64,000 nt of DNA, from contig MKVX01000005.1 in NCBI GenBank assembly GCA_001899255.1, positions 310,001-374,000 on the forward strand, given 5' to 3'. The DNA comes from Rhizobiales bacterium 62-47 (GTDB taxonomy: Bacteria; Pseudomonadota; Alphaproteobacteria; Rhizobiales; Xanthobacteraceae). The translations under genes and the position numbers were made by a program. Positions 17,363 through 27,184 of the stretch are shown here, piece after piece; position 1 is the first letter of the stretch, and each line of letters starts with the position of its first letter. A model generated the notes under the pieces. That model was not told where the DNA came from. It ran no database searches and saw only the letters and a program-made list of their open reading frames with translations.

Positions 17363-18190
17363 CTACACCGTCTTTTCCGGCCAGCGGCACAGGTCGTTGA
17401 TGACGCACAGCTCGCAGCGCGGCTTGCGCGCGAGGCAGGTATAGCGGCCGTGCAGGATCAGCCAGTGATGCGCGTGCAGCATGAATTCGGACGGGATCAC
17501 CCGTTCGAGATTCAGCTCCACCTCCAGCGGCGTCTTGCCCGGCGCCATGCCGGTGCGATTGCCGACGCGGAACACGTGGGTATCCACCGCCATCGTGTGT
17601 TCGCCGAACGCCATGTTGAGCACGACGTTGGCGGTCTTGCGTCCGGCGCCGGGTAGCGATTCGATCTCGGCGCGGGTGCGCGGCACCATGCCGCCGAATT
17701 CGGCGATCAGCTTCTCCGACAGCGCGATGACGTTCCTGGCCTTGGTGCGATACAGCCCGATGGTCTTGATGTACTCGCGCAGCCGCTCCTCGCCGAGCGC
17801 CAGCATCTTCTCCGGCGTATCGGCAATCGGAAACAGTGCGCGCGTCGCCTTGTTGACGCCGGCATCGGTCGCCTGCGCCGACAGCACCACCGCCACCAGC
17901 AGCGTGAACGGGTTGAGATGTTCGAGTTCGCCGCGCGGTTCGGGATTGGCGGCGCGAAACCGGCTGAACGCCTCGTGCACCTCGGCGGCGGTCCAGGGTT
18001 TGACGCCGCGCTTGGCGGTCGATTTGGGCGCCGGCTTGGTCCGGGACGGCGTTTTGGCCGGTCCGGAGGCGGCGGCGGACGCGACTTTTTTTCGCCGCGG
18101 GTTTGCCGCAACGCCGTCGCAAGCAATTTTGGCGGGTTTGGCGGCGGTGGATTTTGCCGGGCGGGACAGTCGGCGGGTGCTTTTGGCCAT
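17363..18190 (-). CDS. nth: endonuclease III (DNA glycosylase/AP lyase)
   Basis: Nth removes oxidised pyrimidines in base-excision repair and cleaves the abasic site. The 275-residue product carries the glycosylase domain PFTLLVAVVLSAQATDAGVN. The helix-hairpin-helix LPGAGRKTANVVL with the catalytic lysine is followed by the catalytic aspartate in AVDTHVFRV. The 4Fe-4S loop CLARKPRCELCVINDLC has C-x6-C-x2-C-x5-C spacing. The first 60-65 residues are a Lys/Ala/Pro/Ser-rich extension not present in E. coli Nth. I use the ATG at 18190; the open frame continues to 18373 through the divergent DUF2244 gene. Confidence 0.95.
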   Translation of the reverse strand: MAKSTRRLSRPAKSTAAKPAKIACDGVAANPRRKKVASAAASGPAKTPSRTKPAPKSTAKRGVKPWTAAEVHEAFSRFRAANPEPRGELEHLNPFTLLVAVVLSAQATDAGVNKATRALFPIADTPEKMLALGEERLREYIKTIGLYRTKARNVIALSEKLIAEFGGMVPRTRAEIESLPGAGRKTANVVLNMAFGEHTMAVDTHVFRVGNRTGMAPGKTPLEVELNLERVIPSEFMLHAHHWLILHGRYTCLARKPRCELCVINDLCRWPEKTV

Positions 18191-18212
18191 GATCCCGGTA
18201 TAATGATTGGCG

Positions 18213-18737
18213 ATGACCACAGGCAACGACTTTGACCAGATCGCCGCGCCGGAGCCGACACTGTTCTCGGCGCTGCTGGTGCCGCATCGCTCCCTGAGCC
18301 GCAGGGGTTTCGCGGTGCTGATGGCCGTCATCAGCGTCTTGAGTTTCGCCGCCGGCATGGTGTTCCTGTTCATGGGCGCGTGGCCGGTGCTCGCGTTCTT
18401 CGCGCTCGATGCGCTGGCGATCTACTGGGCGTTCCGCATCAACTTCCGCGACGCCAAGGCGAGCGAGGAAATCTGCGTCACTCCCTCCGAACTGCGCGTG
18501 CGACGGATCAATCATCGCGGCGACACCAAGGAATGGGTGTTCAATCCGCTGTGGGTTCGGCTCGACCAGCAGACTCACGAAGAGTACGGCATCGAAAGCC
18601 TCTATCTGGTTTCGCGCGGCCGCAGCGTGAGCATTGCGCGCTTTCTTGGACCAGATGAAAAATCCAGCTTCGCCAAAGCTTTAACCAACGCGCTGCAGCT
18701 CGCGAAACGCGGCCCGAGCTATAACCCGATTGCCTGA
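18213..18737 (+). CDS. DUF2244 domain membrane protein
   Basis: The 174-residue protein has two adjacent transmembrane helices (about 30-50 and 54-72, FAVLMAVISVLSFAAGMVFL and WPVLAFFALDALAIYWAF) followed by a soluble domain with NFRDAKASEEICVTPSELRVRR, the DUF2244 pattern. The function is unknown. It is divergent from nth with only 22 bases between starts, a linkage often kept in Rhizobiales, so the two probably share a promoter region. ATG 18213 is chosen; a TTG lies two codons upstream. Confidence 0.8.
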   Translation: MTTGNDFDQIAAPEPTLFSALLVPHRSLSRRGFAVLMAVISVLSFAAGMVFLFMGAWPVLAFFALDALAIYWAFRINFRDAKASEEICVTPSELRVRRINHRGDTKEWVFNPLWVRLDQQTHEEYGIESLYLVSRGRSVSIARFLGPDEKSSFAKALTNALQLAKRGPSYNPIA

Positions 18738-18773
18738 ACGCTTGTCGGAAATCGGGTGGAGGCTACAGCGGCG

Positions 18774-19688
18774 ATGACCTACATCGGACACATGATGAAC
18801 ATCGCCACCGCCGAGCACCGCCTCGCCAAACCGGGACCCCAGGACGCCGCGCTGCGCGACTACGATTCGGTGCGGCGCGCCATCGCTTTCATCTCCGAGC
18901 ACTGGCGCGCGCAGCCGACCATCGAAGCCATGGCCGATGCCGCCGGCGTCACCGCCGACGAGCTGCATCACCTGTTTCGCCGCTGGGCCGGGCTGACGCC
19001 GAAGGCATTCATGCAGGCACTGACGCTCGATCACGCCAAAGGCCTGCTACGCGATTCCGCCAGCGTGCTCGATGCCGCGCTGGACTCCGGCCTGTCGGGA
19101 CCGGGACGATTACATGATCTGTTCGTCACCCATGAGGCCATGTCGCCGGGCGAATGGAAAGCCGGCGGCGCCGGCATGACCATGCGCTACGGCTTCCACG
19201 CCTCGCCATTCGGCACGGCGATCGTGATCGCCAGCGGCCGTGGCCTTGCGGGATTGGCGTTCGCCGATCCCGGCGAAGAACAAACCGCGCTGGCAGATAT
19301 GCGCAGGCGTTGGCCGCGCGCAACATGCGTTGAAGATCACGCCGGCACTGCGCCGCTGGCGCAACGCATCTTCGATACGCGGCTATGGCGTGCCGACCAG
19401 CCGCTGCGCGTGGTGCTGATCGGGACCGACTTCGAAGTGCGGGTGTGGGAAGCGCTGCTGAAAATTCCGATGGGCCGCGCGACGACTTATTCCGACATCG
19501 CCTGCAACGTGCAAAGCCCCAAGGCATCACGTGCGGTCGGCGCTGCCGTCGGCAAGAACCCTGTCTCGTTTGTGGTGCCGTGTCACCGCGTGCTCGGCAA
19601 AAGCGGCGCGCTCACCGGCTATCACTGGGGCGTCACGCGCAAACAGGCGATGCTGGGCTGGGAAGCCGGACAGGTTGGCGCGGCTTAG
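18774..19688 (+). CDS. AraC-HTH / methylated-DNA-protein-cysteine methyltransferase fusion (Ada-like)
   Basis: The protein (304 residues) joins an AraC-type helix-turn-helix domain to an alkylguanine-DNA alkyltransferase. The HTH lies at about 30-125 (QPTIEAMADAAGVTADELHH, GLTPKAFMQALTLDHAKGLL). The alkyltransferase spans about 140-300, with FEVRVWEALLKIPMGRATTY and the active-site VPCHRVLGKSGALTGYHWG (Cys about 270). It repairs O6-alkylguanine by irreversible transfer to that cysteine. The N-terminal zinc-cysteine AdaA domain that senses methyl-phosphotriesters in E. coli Ada is absent, so the sensing mechanism must differ. A GTG at 18756 is an alternative start. Confidence 0.9.
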   Translation: MTYIGHMMNIATAEHRLAKPGPQDAALRDYDSVRRAIAFISEHWRAQPTIEAMADAAGVTADELHHLFRRWAGLTPKAFMQALTLDHAKGLLRDSASVLDAALDSGLSGPGRLHDLFVTHEAMSPGEWKAGGAGMTMRYGFHASPFGTAIVIASGRGLAGLAFADPGEEQTALADMRRRWPRATCVEDHAGTAPLAQRIFDTRLWRADQPLRVVLIGTDFEVRVWEALLKIPMGRATTYSDIACNVQSPKASRAVGAAVGKNPVSFVVPCHRVLGKSGALTGYHWGVTRKQAMLGWEAGQVGAA

Positions 19689-19696
19689 GCCACGCT

Positions 19697-20320
19697 TCAG
19701 GATGCGAGGTCGAGTACCGAAGCAACGGTAGCATCGGCGTTGAGCCGATAGATCACCGGCACGCCGGTGCCGAGTTCGCGCGCGAGAATGCCTTCCGGCG
19801 TCAGCTTTTCCAGCACCATGATCAGCGCGCGTAGCGAGTTGCCGTGCGCAACGACCAGCGTGCGCTCGCCGCGCAACACGCATGGCAGAATCTCCTGCAC
19901 GAAGTAGGGCAGCGTGCGCGCCAGCGTATCCTTCAGGCTTTCGCCGCCCGGCGGCGGCACGTCGTAGGAGCGGCGCCAGATGTGCACTTGCTCCTCGCCC
20001 CATTTCTTACGCGCGTCGTCCTTGTTGAGACCTGACAGGTCGCCGTAGTCGCGTTCGTTGAGCGCCTGATGTTTGCGGATCGGCAGGCCGCTCTGGCCCA
20101 TTTCCTTCAACATGATGTCGAGCGTGTGCTGCGCTCGGGTCAACGCCGAGGTGAACGCGACGTCGAAGGTGAGCCCCTGAGCCCTGAGCCGGCTGCCGGC
20201 CTCCTTGGCCTCGGCGCATCCCCTCTCGGTCAGGTCGGGATCCTTCCAGCCGGTGAAAAGATTCTTCAGATTCCATTCGCTCTGGCCGTGACGCACGAGC
20301 ACAAGAAGCCGATCGCTCAT
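19697..20320 (-). CDS. gpmA: 2,3-bisphosphoglycerate-dependent phosphoglycerate mutase
   Basis: GpmA interconverts 3- and 2-phosphoglycerate in glycolysis. The 207-residue product starts [20 protein letters not shown] (phosphohistidine at about residue 11). It shows [50 protein letters not shown] and the second catalytic histidine in [11 protein letters not shown]. It is shorter than E. coli GpmA (about 250), as is usual for alphaproteobacteria. The open frame continues upstream to 20368 inside the dapB 3' end. It is probably co-transcribed with dapB, 22 bases upstream. Confidence 0.95.
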   Translation of the reverse strand: MSDRLLVLVRHGQSEWNLKNLFTGWKDPDLTERGCAEAKEAGSRLRAQGLTFDVAFTSALTRAQHTLDIMLKEMGQSGLPIRKHQALNERDYGDLSGLNKDDARKKWGEEQVHIWRRSYDVPPPGGESLKDTLARTLPYFVQEILPCVLRGERTLVVAHGNSLRALIMVLEKLTPEGILARELGTGVPVIYRLNADATVASVLDLAS

Positions 20321-20342
20321 TCCTGTTGCATCCAATCTTGAG

Positions 20343-21158
20343 TTAGAAATCGCTGAGGCCGAGGACATCGGCCATCGAATAAAGGCCCGGCGCCTTGCCG
20401 TGTGCCCACATCGCCGCTTTCAACGCACCGTGCGCGAAGATCATGCGATCTTCCGCCTTGTGCGTCAGCTCGATGCGTTCATAGGGTCCGGCAAAAATCA
20501 CCGTATGCTCGCCCGCGACCGTGCCGCCGCGCAGCGAAGCAAAGCCGATATCGCCGACGCGACGCGCGCCGGTGATGCCATCGCGGCCACGCGCAGAATG
20601 ATCCTTCAGCGTGACGTTGCGCCCAGCAGCCGCGGCTTCTCCCAGCATGAAGGCGGTGCCCGACGGCGCATCGACCTTGGCCTTGTGATGCATTTCAAGC
20701 ACCTCGATGTCGAACGTGGGATCGAGCGATTGCGCCACGCGCCTCACCAGCGCTGCAAGCAGATTGACGCCAAGACTCATATTGCCCGACTGAACGACGA
20801 TGGCGCGCGAGGTCACGCTCTTGATGACGGCGTTGTCGGAGGCCGACAGGCCGGTGGTGCCGATGACATGGACGATGCCGCGCTGCGCGGCGATCGCGAC
20901 ATTGGCGATCGTCGCCGCGGGTGCGGTGAAATCGAGGATGCCGTCGGCATTGGCGGACAGCGACCAAAGGTCCGCGGATACGGCGACGCCCGACGCCGCG
21001 AGCCCCGCCAGCGTTCCGGCATCCTGCCCGATCCACTCCGAGCCCGGCGCCTCCAGCGCGCCGGTGACGACGGCGCCTTTGGTTTCGGCAATGGCGCGCA
21101 TCAGCGCGCGGCCCATTCGGCCGCCCGCACCGGCAACGATCAATCGCATATCCGCCAT
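20343..21158 (-). CDS. dapB: 4-hydroxy-tetrahydrodipicolinate reductase
   Basis: DapB reduces hydroxytetrahydrodipicolinate in the diaminopimelate/lysine pathway, feeding peptidoglycan synthesis. The 271-residue product has the NAD(P) motif [49 protein letters not shown] and the catalytic/substrate motif [19 protein letters not shown]. Length is normal. The order dapB-gpmA is shared by many Rhizobiales genomes. Confidence 0.96.
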   Translation of the reverse strand: MADMRLIVAGAGGRMGRALMRAIAETKGAVVTGALEAPGSEWIGQDAGTLAGLAASGVAVSADLWSLSANADGILDFTAPAATIANVAIAAQRGIVHVIGTTGLSASDNAVIKSVTSRAIVVQSGNMSLGVNLLAALVRRVAQSLDPTFDIEVLEMHHKAKVDAPSGTAFMLGEAAAAGRNVTLKDHSARGRDGITGARRVGDIGFASLRGGTVAGEHTVIFAGPYERIELTHKAEDRMIFAHGALKAAMWAHGKAPGLYSMADVLGLSDF

Positions 21159-21277
21159 GGCTCAGACCTCGGAATTTCCTGCGGTATAACGGGCACGGCG
21201 CCCTCCGGCAACCGCCGACAGTCCGGCTTTCACCCTCGCCGCGCAAGCAGGGCAGGCACAATGGCTCGACCTGGGCC

Positions 21278-21580
21278 TCAGGGCTGCGGCCCGTCGTAGC
21301 CTTCGATCACCACGATATCGCCCTCGCTGTGCGGACTGCGCATCGCGACCAGGCGGGTGTATTCGGGAGAGTTGTAGCAGGCGAGCGCCGTCTCGTAGTC
21401 CTTGAACTCGATGACCACGTTACGCGATCGCGACGAGCCTTCCTTGCTCTCGAAGGTGCCGCCACGCACCAGGAAACGGCCGCCATATTTCTTGAAGACC
21501 GAGCCGTTCTCCGCAACGTATTGCTTGTAGCCGTCCAGATTGTGGACGTCGACGCGACCGATCCAATAGCCCTTGGCCAT
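21278..21580 (-). CDS. DUF1330 domain protein
   Basis: A 100-residue dimeric alpha-beta barrel-type protein with the DUF1330 pattern: MAKGYWIGRVDVHNLDGYKQ, YGGRFLVRGG, VVIEFKDYETALACYNSPEY and a C-terminal GDIVVIEGYD. Function unknown; members resemble small ferredoxin-fold monooxygenases. It lies between pyrF and dapB on the minus strand, 12 bases after pyrF, and is probably part of the same transcript as pyrF. Confidence 0.9.
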   Translation of the reverse strand: MAKGYWIGRVDVHNLDGYKQYVAENGSVFKKYGGRFLVRGGTFESKEGSSRSRNVVIEFKDYETALACYNSPEYTRLVAMRSPHSEGDIVVIEGYDGPQP

Positions 21581-21592
21581 GCGAGTCTCCCG

Positions 21593-22303
21593 TTAGCTTT
21601 TTGCCTGTTCGATTTCCGCGACGATGGCTTCCGCCGCAGCCTTGGGATCGGCGGCGGCCATCACCGGCCGGCCGACCACCAGATAATCCGCGCCAGCGGC
21701 AATCGCGCGCGCCGGTGTCATAACCCGCTTCTGGTCACCCACAGCGCTACCGGCGGGACGGATGCCCGGTGTCACCAGACTCATTTGCGAGCCCGCGATG
21801 CTCCGCAGGTTGGCGGCCTCCTCCGCCGAGCAGACCAGCCCGTCAACGCCGATGGCCTTGGCCTGTTCGGCCCGCGCCTTGACGAGATCGCGCACGCCGA
21901 GCCGATAGCCGGCGGCGTGCAGATCGGCGTCGTCATAAGAGGTCAACACCGTCACCGCGAGGATCTTCAGTTGCGATCCGGCGCGCGCTTCGACCGCCGC
22001 CTGCATGGTCTGCGGATACGCGTGCACGGTGAGAAACGTCGCGCCGAGATTGGCGACGCTTTCGACGCCGCGCGCGACCGTGTTGCCGATGTCGTGCATC
22101 TTGAGGTCGAGGAACACCTGCTTGCCGGCATCGGCCAGCGCCCGCACCAGCGGAAACCCGCCGGCATAAGCCAGCTGATAGCCGATCTTGTAGAACGTCA
22201 CGCTTGAACCGAGCCGTGCGATCATGGCCTCGGCGTGAGCCACGCTCGGAACATCGAGTGCGACGATCAAGCGGTCGCGCGACGGAATGGACGTGCTAGT
22301 CAT
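21593..22303 (-). CDS. pyrF: orotidine 5'-phosphate decarboxylase
   Basis: PyrF decarboxylates OMP to UMP, the last step of de novo pyrimidine synthesis. The 236-residue TIM-barrel protein shows [20 protein letters not shown], the catalytic [28 protein letters not shown] and VVGRPV. Its start overlaps the end of the FMN-reductase gene by eight bases, so the two are translationally linked. Confidence 0.97.
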   Translation of the reverse strand: MTSTSIPSRDRLIVALDVPSVAHAEAMIARLGSSVTFYKIGYQLAYAGGFPLVRALADAGKQVFLDLKMHDIGNTVARGVESVANLGATFLTVHAYPQTMQAAVEARAGSQLKILAVTVLTSYDDADLHAAGYRLGVRDLVKARAEQAKAIGVDGLVCSAEEAANLRSIAGSQMSLVTPGIRPAGSAVGDQKRVMTPARAIAAGADYLVVGRPVMAAADPKAAAEAIVAEIEQAKS

Positions 22304-22883
22304 GCTGCCTCATCTGTTGGGCGACGTCGATCAACTGCCGGACCATCGCCTTGAGCGTATCGAGATCGGCGCCATGCCGCAGCCGATCCATGTCGTCATA
22401 TGCCTGGTCGGCGAACGAGAGCGACAATTGCGTGGGAATCACGGTGGCGCGGCAACCGGACAGGATCAGCCGCAGCATCGCCAGGGATCGCGCGCCACCG
22501 AAACGGCCATTCGATGCCGAGGCGAGCGCGAACGGACGGGTGCGCAAGACATGCCCGAGCGGCTCATCGCGTTCGCTGACCCGCGTCACCCAGTCGATGG
22601 CATTCTTGAGCAGCGGCGGCGGCGCCGAATTGTATTCGGGACTGACCAGCAAAACGCCATGGTGCGAGCCGATCATGCGCTTGAGATCGATCGCATGCTT
22701 CGGCACGCCGGAAGATGCTTCGAGATCGCCGTCGTAGATCGGTAGAGGAAAATCGGCCAGCGAGACTCGCGTGACCTCGACACCCGCCTCCGCGAATTCG
22801 GCAATCGCGGTCGCGGCCAATCGGACATTGCGCGAACCGCTGCGGAGCGAGCCGGGAATGACGAGGATCTTCAGCGAAGCCAT
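22296..22883 (-). CDS. NADPH-dependent FMN reductase family protein
   Basis: The 195-residue flavodoxin-fold protein has the phosphate-binding loop [22 protein letters not shown] and the flavin-ring motif [21 protein letters not shown]. Members reduce quinones, azo dyes, chromate or FMN with NAD(P)H; the substrate is not predictable. It is followed immediately by pyrF. Its start is 51 bases after the end of the methyltransferase gene. Confidence 0.9.
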   Translation of the reverse strand: MASLKILVIPGSLRSGSRNVRLAATAIAEFAEAGVEVTRVSLADFPLPIYDGDLEASSGVPKHAIDLKRMIGSHHGVLLVSPEYNSAPPPLLKNAIDWVTRVSERDEPLGHVLRTRPFALASASNGRFGGARSLAMLRLILSGCRATVIPTQLSLSFADQAYDDMDRLRHGADLDTLKAMVRQLIDVAQQMRQHD

Positions 22884-22934
22884 CGGTTCGTTCGCGTCCG
22901 GAGAAGCCGACGGCCACGGGATTGCGGCGCCAGC

Positions 22935-23537
22935 TCAGCCCTTGCGATACACCCAGACGCGGGCCGGCGGAAGATTCATCCAGATGCGCTCCGAGGCTTG
23001 CGTCGAAACGCCGGGCAACGATTTCGGAATCGGCGGCGTCACCGAATAGGTGAACTGGACGAAGGGCGCACCGGGTGCCAGCGCCGCGAAAGCATCGCGG
23101 ATCAGTTTCAACCGGGTCAGCATCGGCTTGGTGACCAGCGGCAGGCCGGAGACCACCGCCGCCGACGGCGCGGTGAGCACGTTCCACAAGGAATCGCGAA
23201 GTTTGTAAGCGTCGCCCTGCACCACGGTCGCTTGCGGATAGCGATCGCGCAACAGCGCGCAAAAGCCGGGATTGTATTCGACCAGCACCAGCCGGCTTTG
23301 CTCGACGCCGTGCTCGATCAACGCATTGGTGATCGCGCCGGTGCCGGGTCCGAGCTCGACGACCGGTCCGGATGACTCGACATCGACATACTGCGCCATC
23401 GTGCGCGCGAGGACTCGCCCCGACGGCATGACGGCGCCCATGTGAAGTGGTTTTTCAATCCATGAGCGCAGAAAGCGAACTTCATCGTCGAGACGAAGCG
23501 GCTTCTTCAGTACGCGCACGGAGGGTTGCAAAGACAT
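22935..23537 (-). CDS. PmtA-like phospholipid N-methyltransferase (class I SAM)
   Basis: The 200-residue protein has the features of rhizobial-type phospholipid N-methyltransferases: FLRSWIEKPLHMGAVMPSGRVLARTM, then SAM motif I VELGPGTGAITNALI, LVLVEYNPGFCALL, VVQGDAYKL and VVSGLPLVT. PmtA methylates phosphatidylethanolamine three times to phosphatidylcholine. Related KsgA-like methyltransferases share the same pattern, so activity is probable rather than certain. It stands downstream of dnaJ on the same strand, with 93 bases between. Confidence 0.75.
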   Translation of the reverse strand: MSLQPSVRVLKKPLRLDDEVRFLRSWIEKPLHMGAVMPSGRVLARTMAQYVDVESSGPVVELGPGTGAITNALIEHGVEQSRLVLVEYNPGFCALLRDRYPQATVVQGDAYKLRDSLWNVLTAPSAAVVSGLPLVTKPMLTRLKLIRDAFAALAPGAPFVQFTYSVTPPIPKSLPGVSTQASERIWMNLPPARVWVYRKG

Positions 23538-23630
23538 TTCGCACCCGAGCAGGGGACAAGTCGGCGGGATGTCGAACTTAATTCACAAAGACGTAACGCG
23601 CACTTAAGAACCGGTCAAGCAAAACGCTTA

Positions 23631-24764
23631 TCAGGCCGTGCCTCGCGCGCCGAAGAAGTCCTTGACCTTAGTAAAGAAACCCGCAGCTTCCGGCTGGGTT
23701 GCACCGGACGACAACTTTTCGAATTCGGCCAATAGTTCCTGCTGCTTCTTTGTCAGGTTCTGTGGCGTTTCGACCACAACCTGAACGTACATGTCGCCGG
23801 TTTGACGGGAACGCAATACAGGCATGCCTTTGGCGGCGATGCGGAAGCGGCGACCCGACTGCGTGCCGGACGGCACTTTCACCTTGGCCTTGGCCTTGTC
23901 GATCGTCGGGACTTCGAATTCGCCGCCGAGCGCCGCCGTCACCATCGAGATCGGCACGCGACAATGCAGGTCGGCGCCGTCGCGCTGGAAGAACTGATGC
24001 GACGCCAGCGACAGGAAAATATAGAGATCGCCCGCTGGGCCGCCTTGAATGCCGGCCTCGCCTTCGCCGGCGAGGCGAATCCGCGTGCCATCCTCGACGC
24101 CCTGCGGAATATTGACCGACAGCGTGCGCTCGCGCGTGACACGGCCCTGTCCCGAGCAGGACGGGCACGCATCCTCGATCATCTGCCCGCGTCCCTGACA
24201 ACCTGGGCACGTCCGCTCCAGCGTGAAGAAGCCCTGTGCCTGACGCACGCGGCCGGCCCCGCCGCACATCGAACACGTCTTCGGCTTTGTGCCCGCCTTG
24301 GCCCCGGTCCCCGAGCAGGATTCGCACGTCACCGAGACCGGAATCTCGATCTGTGCCGTCTTGCCCGCGAAAGCTTCCTCGAGCGTAATCTCCATATTGT
24401 AGCGCAGGTCGGCGCCGCGCTCGCGGCCACCGCCACGTCCACGCTGTCCGGCCATGCCGAACAGGTCTTCAAAAATATCGGAGAACGATGAGGCAAAGCC
24501 CGCGCCAAATCCAGCACCGGCGCCGCGGCCGCCCTGCTCGAAAGCGGCGTGGCCGAAGCGATCGTAGGCGGCGCGCTTCTCGCCATCCTTGAGGACTTCG
24601 TAGGCTTCGTTGATTTCCTTGAACCGGGTCTCGCTAGCCTTGTCGCCCGGATTGCGGTCCGGGTGCCACTTCATCGCCAGTTTGCGGAAAGCGCTCTTCA
24701 GTCCGGCATCGTTGACGGTGCGATCGACTTCGAGGGTCTCGTAGTAACAGCGTTTGATCGACAT
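23631..24764 (-). CDS. dnaJ: chaperone protein DnaJ
   Basis: DnaJ (Hsp40) delivers substrates to DnaK and stimulates its ATPase. The 377-residue product has the J domain with [10 protein letters not shown] (HPD motif), a Gly/Phe-rich linker (about 75-125) and four zinc-binding CxxCxGxG repeats ([32 protein letters not shown]). The substrate-binding C-terminal domains follow. It follows dnaK on the minus strand with an intrinsic terminator in the 135-base gap, so its transcription probably comes partly from read-through. Confidence 0.98.
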   Translation of the reverse strand: MSIKRCYYETLEVDRTVNDAGLKSAFRKLAMKWHPDRNPGDKASETRFKEINEAYEVLKDGEKRAAYDRFGHAAFEQGGRGAGAGFGAGFASSFSDIFEDLFGMAGQRGRGGGRERGADLRYNMEITLEEAFAGKTAQIEIPVSVTCESCSGTGAKAGTKPKTCSMCGGAGRVRQAQGFFTLERTCPGCQGRGQMIEDACPSCSGQGRVTRERTLSVNIPQGVEDGTRIRLAGEGEAGIQGGPAGDLYIFLSLASHQFFQRDGADLHCRVPISMVTAALGGEFEVPTIDKAKAKVKVPSGTQSGRRFRIAAKGMPVLRSRQTGDMYVQVVVETPQNLTKKQQELLAEFEKLSSGATQPEAAGFFTKVKDFFGARGTA

Positions 24765-24824
24765 CAGCTGCCCCCGCAGCAGTCATCGCAGGATCGTGTC
24801 CGGCCAGAAAGGGATGTCGGCTGG

Positions 24825-24853
24825 AAAAACGTCCCCGGGATTGTCCCGGGGAC
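24825..24853 (-). terminator. intrinsic terminator between dnaK and dnaJ
   Basis: Read on the minus strand, a perfect 10-bp stem GTCCCCGGGA/TCCCGGGGAC with a 3-base loop is followed by GTTTTT. It lies just after the dnaK stop and before dnaJ, so it can reduce dnaJ expression relative to dnaK. Confidence 0.8.
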
Positions 24854-24899
24854 TCCGATCATGTTTGAAGCGAACGGCATGGCGACCGAACCTCAGTCA

Positions 24900-26810
24900 C
24901 TATGCAGACTTCTTGTTCTTGTCGTCGTCAACCTCGGTGAATTCGGCGTCGACGACATCGTCCTTCGCGGCATCCTTGGCCGCGTCGCGCGCGGCATCGG
25001 CTTCCGCCTGCTGCTTGTACATCGCCTCGCCGAGCTTCATCGAAGCCTGCGCCAGCGTATTGCTCTTGGCCTTGATCGCTTCCGCGTCATCGCCCTTGAG
25101 CGCTTCCTTCAGATCGCTGACGGCGTCCTCGATGGCGCGCCGCTCGCTCTCCTCGACCTTGGAGCCGTGCTCGGCCAAGGCCTTCTCGGTCGAATGCACC
25201 AGCGCGTCGGCATGGTTTTTGGCATCGACCGCCTCGCGGCGCTTCTTGTCCTCGGCGGCGTTGGCCTCCGCGTCCTTGACCATCTTCTCGATGTCGGCTT
25301 CCGACAAACCACCCGAGGCCTGGATGCGGATCTGCTGCTCCTTGCCGGTGGCCTTATCCTTGGCGGACACGTTGACGATGCCGTTGGCATCGATGTCGAA
25401 CGTCACCTCGATCTGCGGCATGCCGCGCGGCGCCGGCGGAATCCCCATCAGGTCGAACTGACCGAGGATCTTGTTGTCCGCCGCCATCTCGCGTTCACCC
25501 TGGAAGACACGGATGGTGACCGCATTCTGATTGTCCTCGGCGGTCGAGAACACCTGGCTCTTCTTGGTCGGGATCGTGGTGTTGCGGTCGATGATGCGGG
25601 TGAACACGCCACCCAGCGTCTCGATGCCGAGCGACAGCGGCGTCACGTCGAGCAGCAGCACGTCCTTGACGTCGCCCTGCAGAACGCCGGCCTGAATGGC
25701 CGCGCCGATCGCCACCACCTCGTCGGGGTTGACGCCCTTGTGCGGCTCCTTGCCGAAGAACTGCTTCACGACTTCCTGAATCTTCGGCATACGCGTCATG
25801 CCGCCGACCAGAACGACTTCGCCGATTTCGCCAGCCGACAGGCCGGCATCCTTCAGCGCCTTGCGGCAGGGCTCAATGGTCTTCTGCACCAGATCGTCGA
25901 CCAGCGCCTCGAACTTGGCGCGCGTCAACTTCATGGTCAGATGCTTCGGGCCCGACGCATCAGCGGTGATGAACGGCAGGTTGATTTCGGTCTGCGTCGT
26001 CGACGACAGCTCGATCTTGGCCTTTTCGGCGGCTTCCTTCAGACGCTGCAACGCCAGCTTGTCGTTGCGCAGGTTGATGCCCTGCTCCTTCTGGAATTCA
26101 TCGGCGAGATAGCCGACCAGACGCATGTCGAAGTCTTCACCGCCGAGGAAGGTGTCGCCGTTGGTCGACTTCACCTCGAACACGCCGTCGCCGATTTCAA
26201 GCACCGACACGTCGAACGTGCCGCCGCCGAGATCGTACACGGCGATGGTGCCAGCCTTCGACTTGTCGAGGCCATAGGCCAGCGCCGCCGCGGTCGGCTC
26301 GTTGATGATGCGCAGCACCTCGAGACCGGCAATCTTGCCGGCGTCCTTGGTGGCCTGACGCTGGGCGTCGTTGAAATATGCTGGAACGGTGATGACCGCC
26401 TGATCGACCTTCTGGCCGAGATGCGCTTCCGCGGTCTCCTTCATCTTCTGCAGAATGAAGGCGGATACCTGCGACGGCGAATAGGTGTTCTTGTCGGCCT
26501 CGACCCAGGCATCGCCATTCGATGCCTTGACGATCTTGTAAGGGACAAGCTTCTTGTCCTTCTCGACGGTCGGATCGTCGTAGCGACGGCCGATCAGCCG
26601 CTTGACGGCGAAAATGGTCCGCTCGGGATTGGTGACGGCCTGGCGCTTGGCGGGCTGTCCGACGAGGCGTTCACCATCGTCGCTGAATGCCACGATCGAC
26701 GGCGTGGTGCGCATGCCTTCGGCGTTCTCGATGACTTTCGGGGTCTTGCCGTCCATGACGGCAACGCACGAATTCGTCGTGCCGAGATCGATCCCAATGA
26801 CCTTTCCCAT
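24900..26810 (-). CDS. dnaK: molecular chaperone DnaK (Hsp70)
   Basis: DnaK binds exposed hydrophobic peptides in an ATP-driven cycle with DnaJ and GrpE. The 636-residue product is full length. The nucleotide-binding domain shows [52 protein letters not shown] and [14 protein letters not shown]. The substrate-binding domain starts near [14 protein letters not shown], and the C-terminus is the acidic [14 protein letters not shown]. An RpoH-type promoter lies about 105-130 bases upstream. The dnaJ gene follows. Confidence 0.98.
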   Translation of the reverse strand: MGKVIGIDLGTTNSCVAVMDGKTPKVIENAEGMRTTPSIVAFSDDGERLVGQPAKRQAVTNPERTIFAVKRLIGRRYDDPTVEKDKKLVPYKIVKASNGDAWVEADKNTYSPSQVSAFILQKMKETAEAHLGQKVDQAVITVPAYFNDAQRQATKDAGKIAGLEVLRIINEPTAAALAYGLDKSKAGTIAVYDLGGGTFDVSVLEIGDGVFEVKSTNGDTFLGGEDFDMRLVGYLADEFQKEQGINLRNDKLALQRLKEAAEKAKIELSSTTQTEINLPFITADASGPKHLTMKLTRAKFEALVDDLVQKTIEPCRKALKDAGLSAGEIGEVVLVGGMTRMPKIQEVVKQFFGKEPHKGVNPDEVVAIGAAIQAGVLQGDVKDVLLLDVTPLSLGIETLGGVFTRIIDRNTTIPTKKSQVFSTAEDNQNAVTIRVFQGEREMAADNKILGQFDLMGIPPAPRGMPQIEVTFDIDANGIVNVSAKDKATGKEQQIRIQASGGLSEADIEKMVKDAEANAAEDKKRREAVDAKNHADALVHSTEKALAEHGSKVEESERRAIEDAVSDLKEALKGDDAEAIKAKSNTLAQASMKLGEAMYKQQAEADAARDAAKDAAKDDVVDAEFTEVDDDKNKKSA

Positions 26811-26912
26811 GTCTACAAATCCTTCTTGCTGCGGCAGGTTGGCAGGGCCCTGACGGCGCTCCGGTCCAAACCCCCTTGATATCGAACGTTCGCAATATTG
26901 CGATGGTGAGCC

Positions 26913-26942
26913 TCATATAGGAGGGGGGGTGGGGCCTGCAAG
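26913..26942 (-). promoter_or_regulatory. heat-shock (RpoH/sigma-32) promoter of dnaK
   Basis: On the minus strand CTTG (26942-26939) is followed after 18 bases by CTATATGAG (26920-26912). This matches the alphaproteobacterial RpoH consensus CTTG-N17/18-CYTATNT. It lies about 105 bases upstream of the dnaK ATG. No CIRCE element (HrcA operator) was seen in this region. Confidence 0.7.
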
Positions 26943-27184
26943 GACCGGACGCAACCTTGTTTCGCCAAAACCGTTGGCGACGAACGATAAACCCTAAGCC
27001 CGCAACCTCGCGGCCCGGTCGGATCGACCGGCCTTTGCCTTGACGAGTCAGCCCGGCATTCGCGGAGCCGTTGACGCATCCCCTGTCGCCGGGGCGGCAA
27101 AAGCCTTAGAATCGGCGCACGCCCGGCAGATTGGCCACAGCGGCCGACCATTGAACGGCCTCAATGCGAACCCAGACAATTTTC

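Noticed and set aside
24549-26879. 776-residue frame antisense to dnaK and dnaJ
   Set aside because: It is the complementary frame of highly biased dnaK coding sequence; both genes on the minus strand have complete family motifs.
27015-27031. CCGGTCG/CGACCGG palindrome as a CIRCE or HrcA operator
   Set aside because: CIRCE is TTAGCACTC-N9-GAGTGCTAA; this palindrome does not match and lies far from the dnaK promoter.
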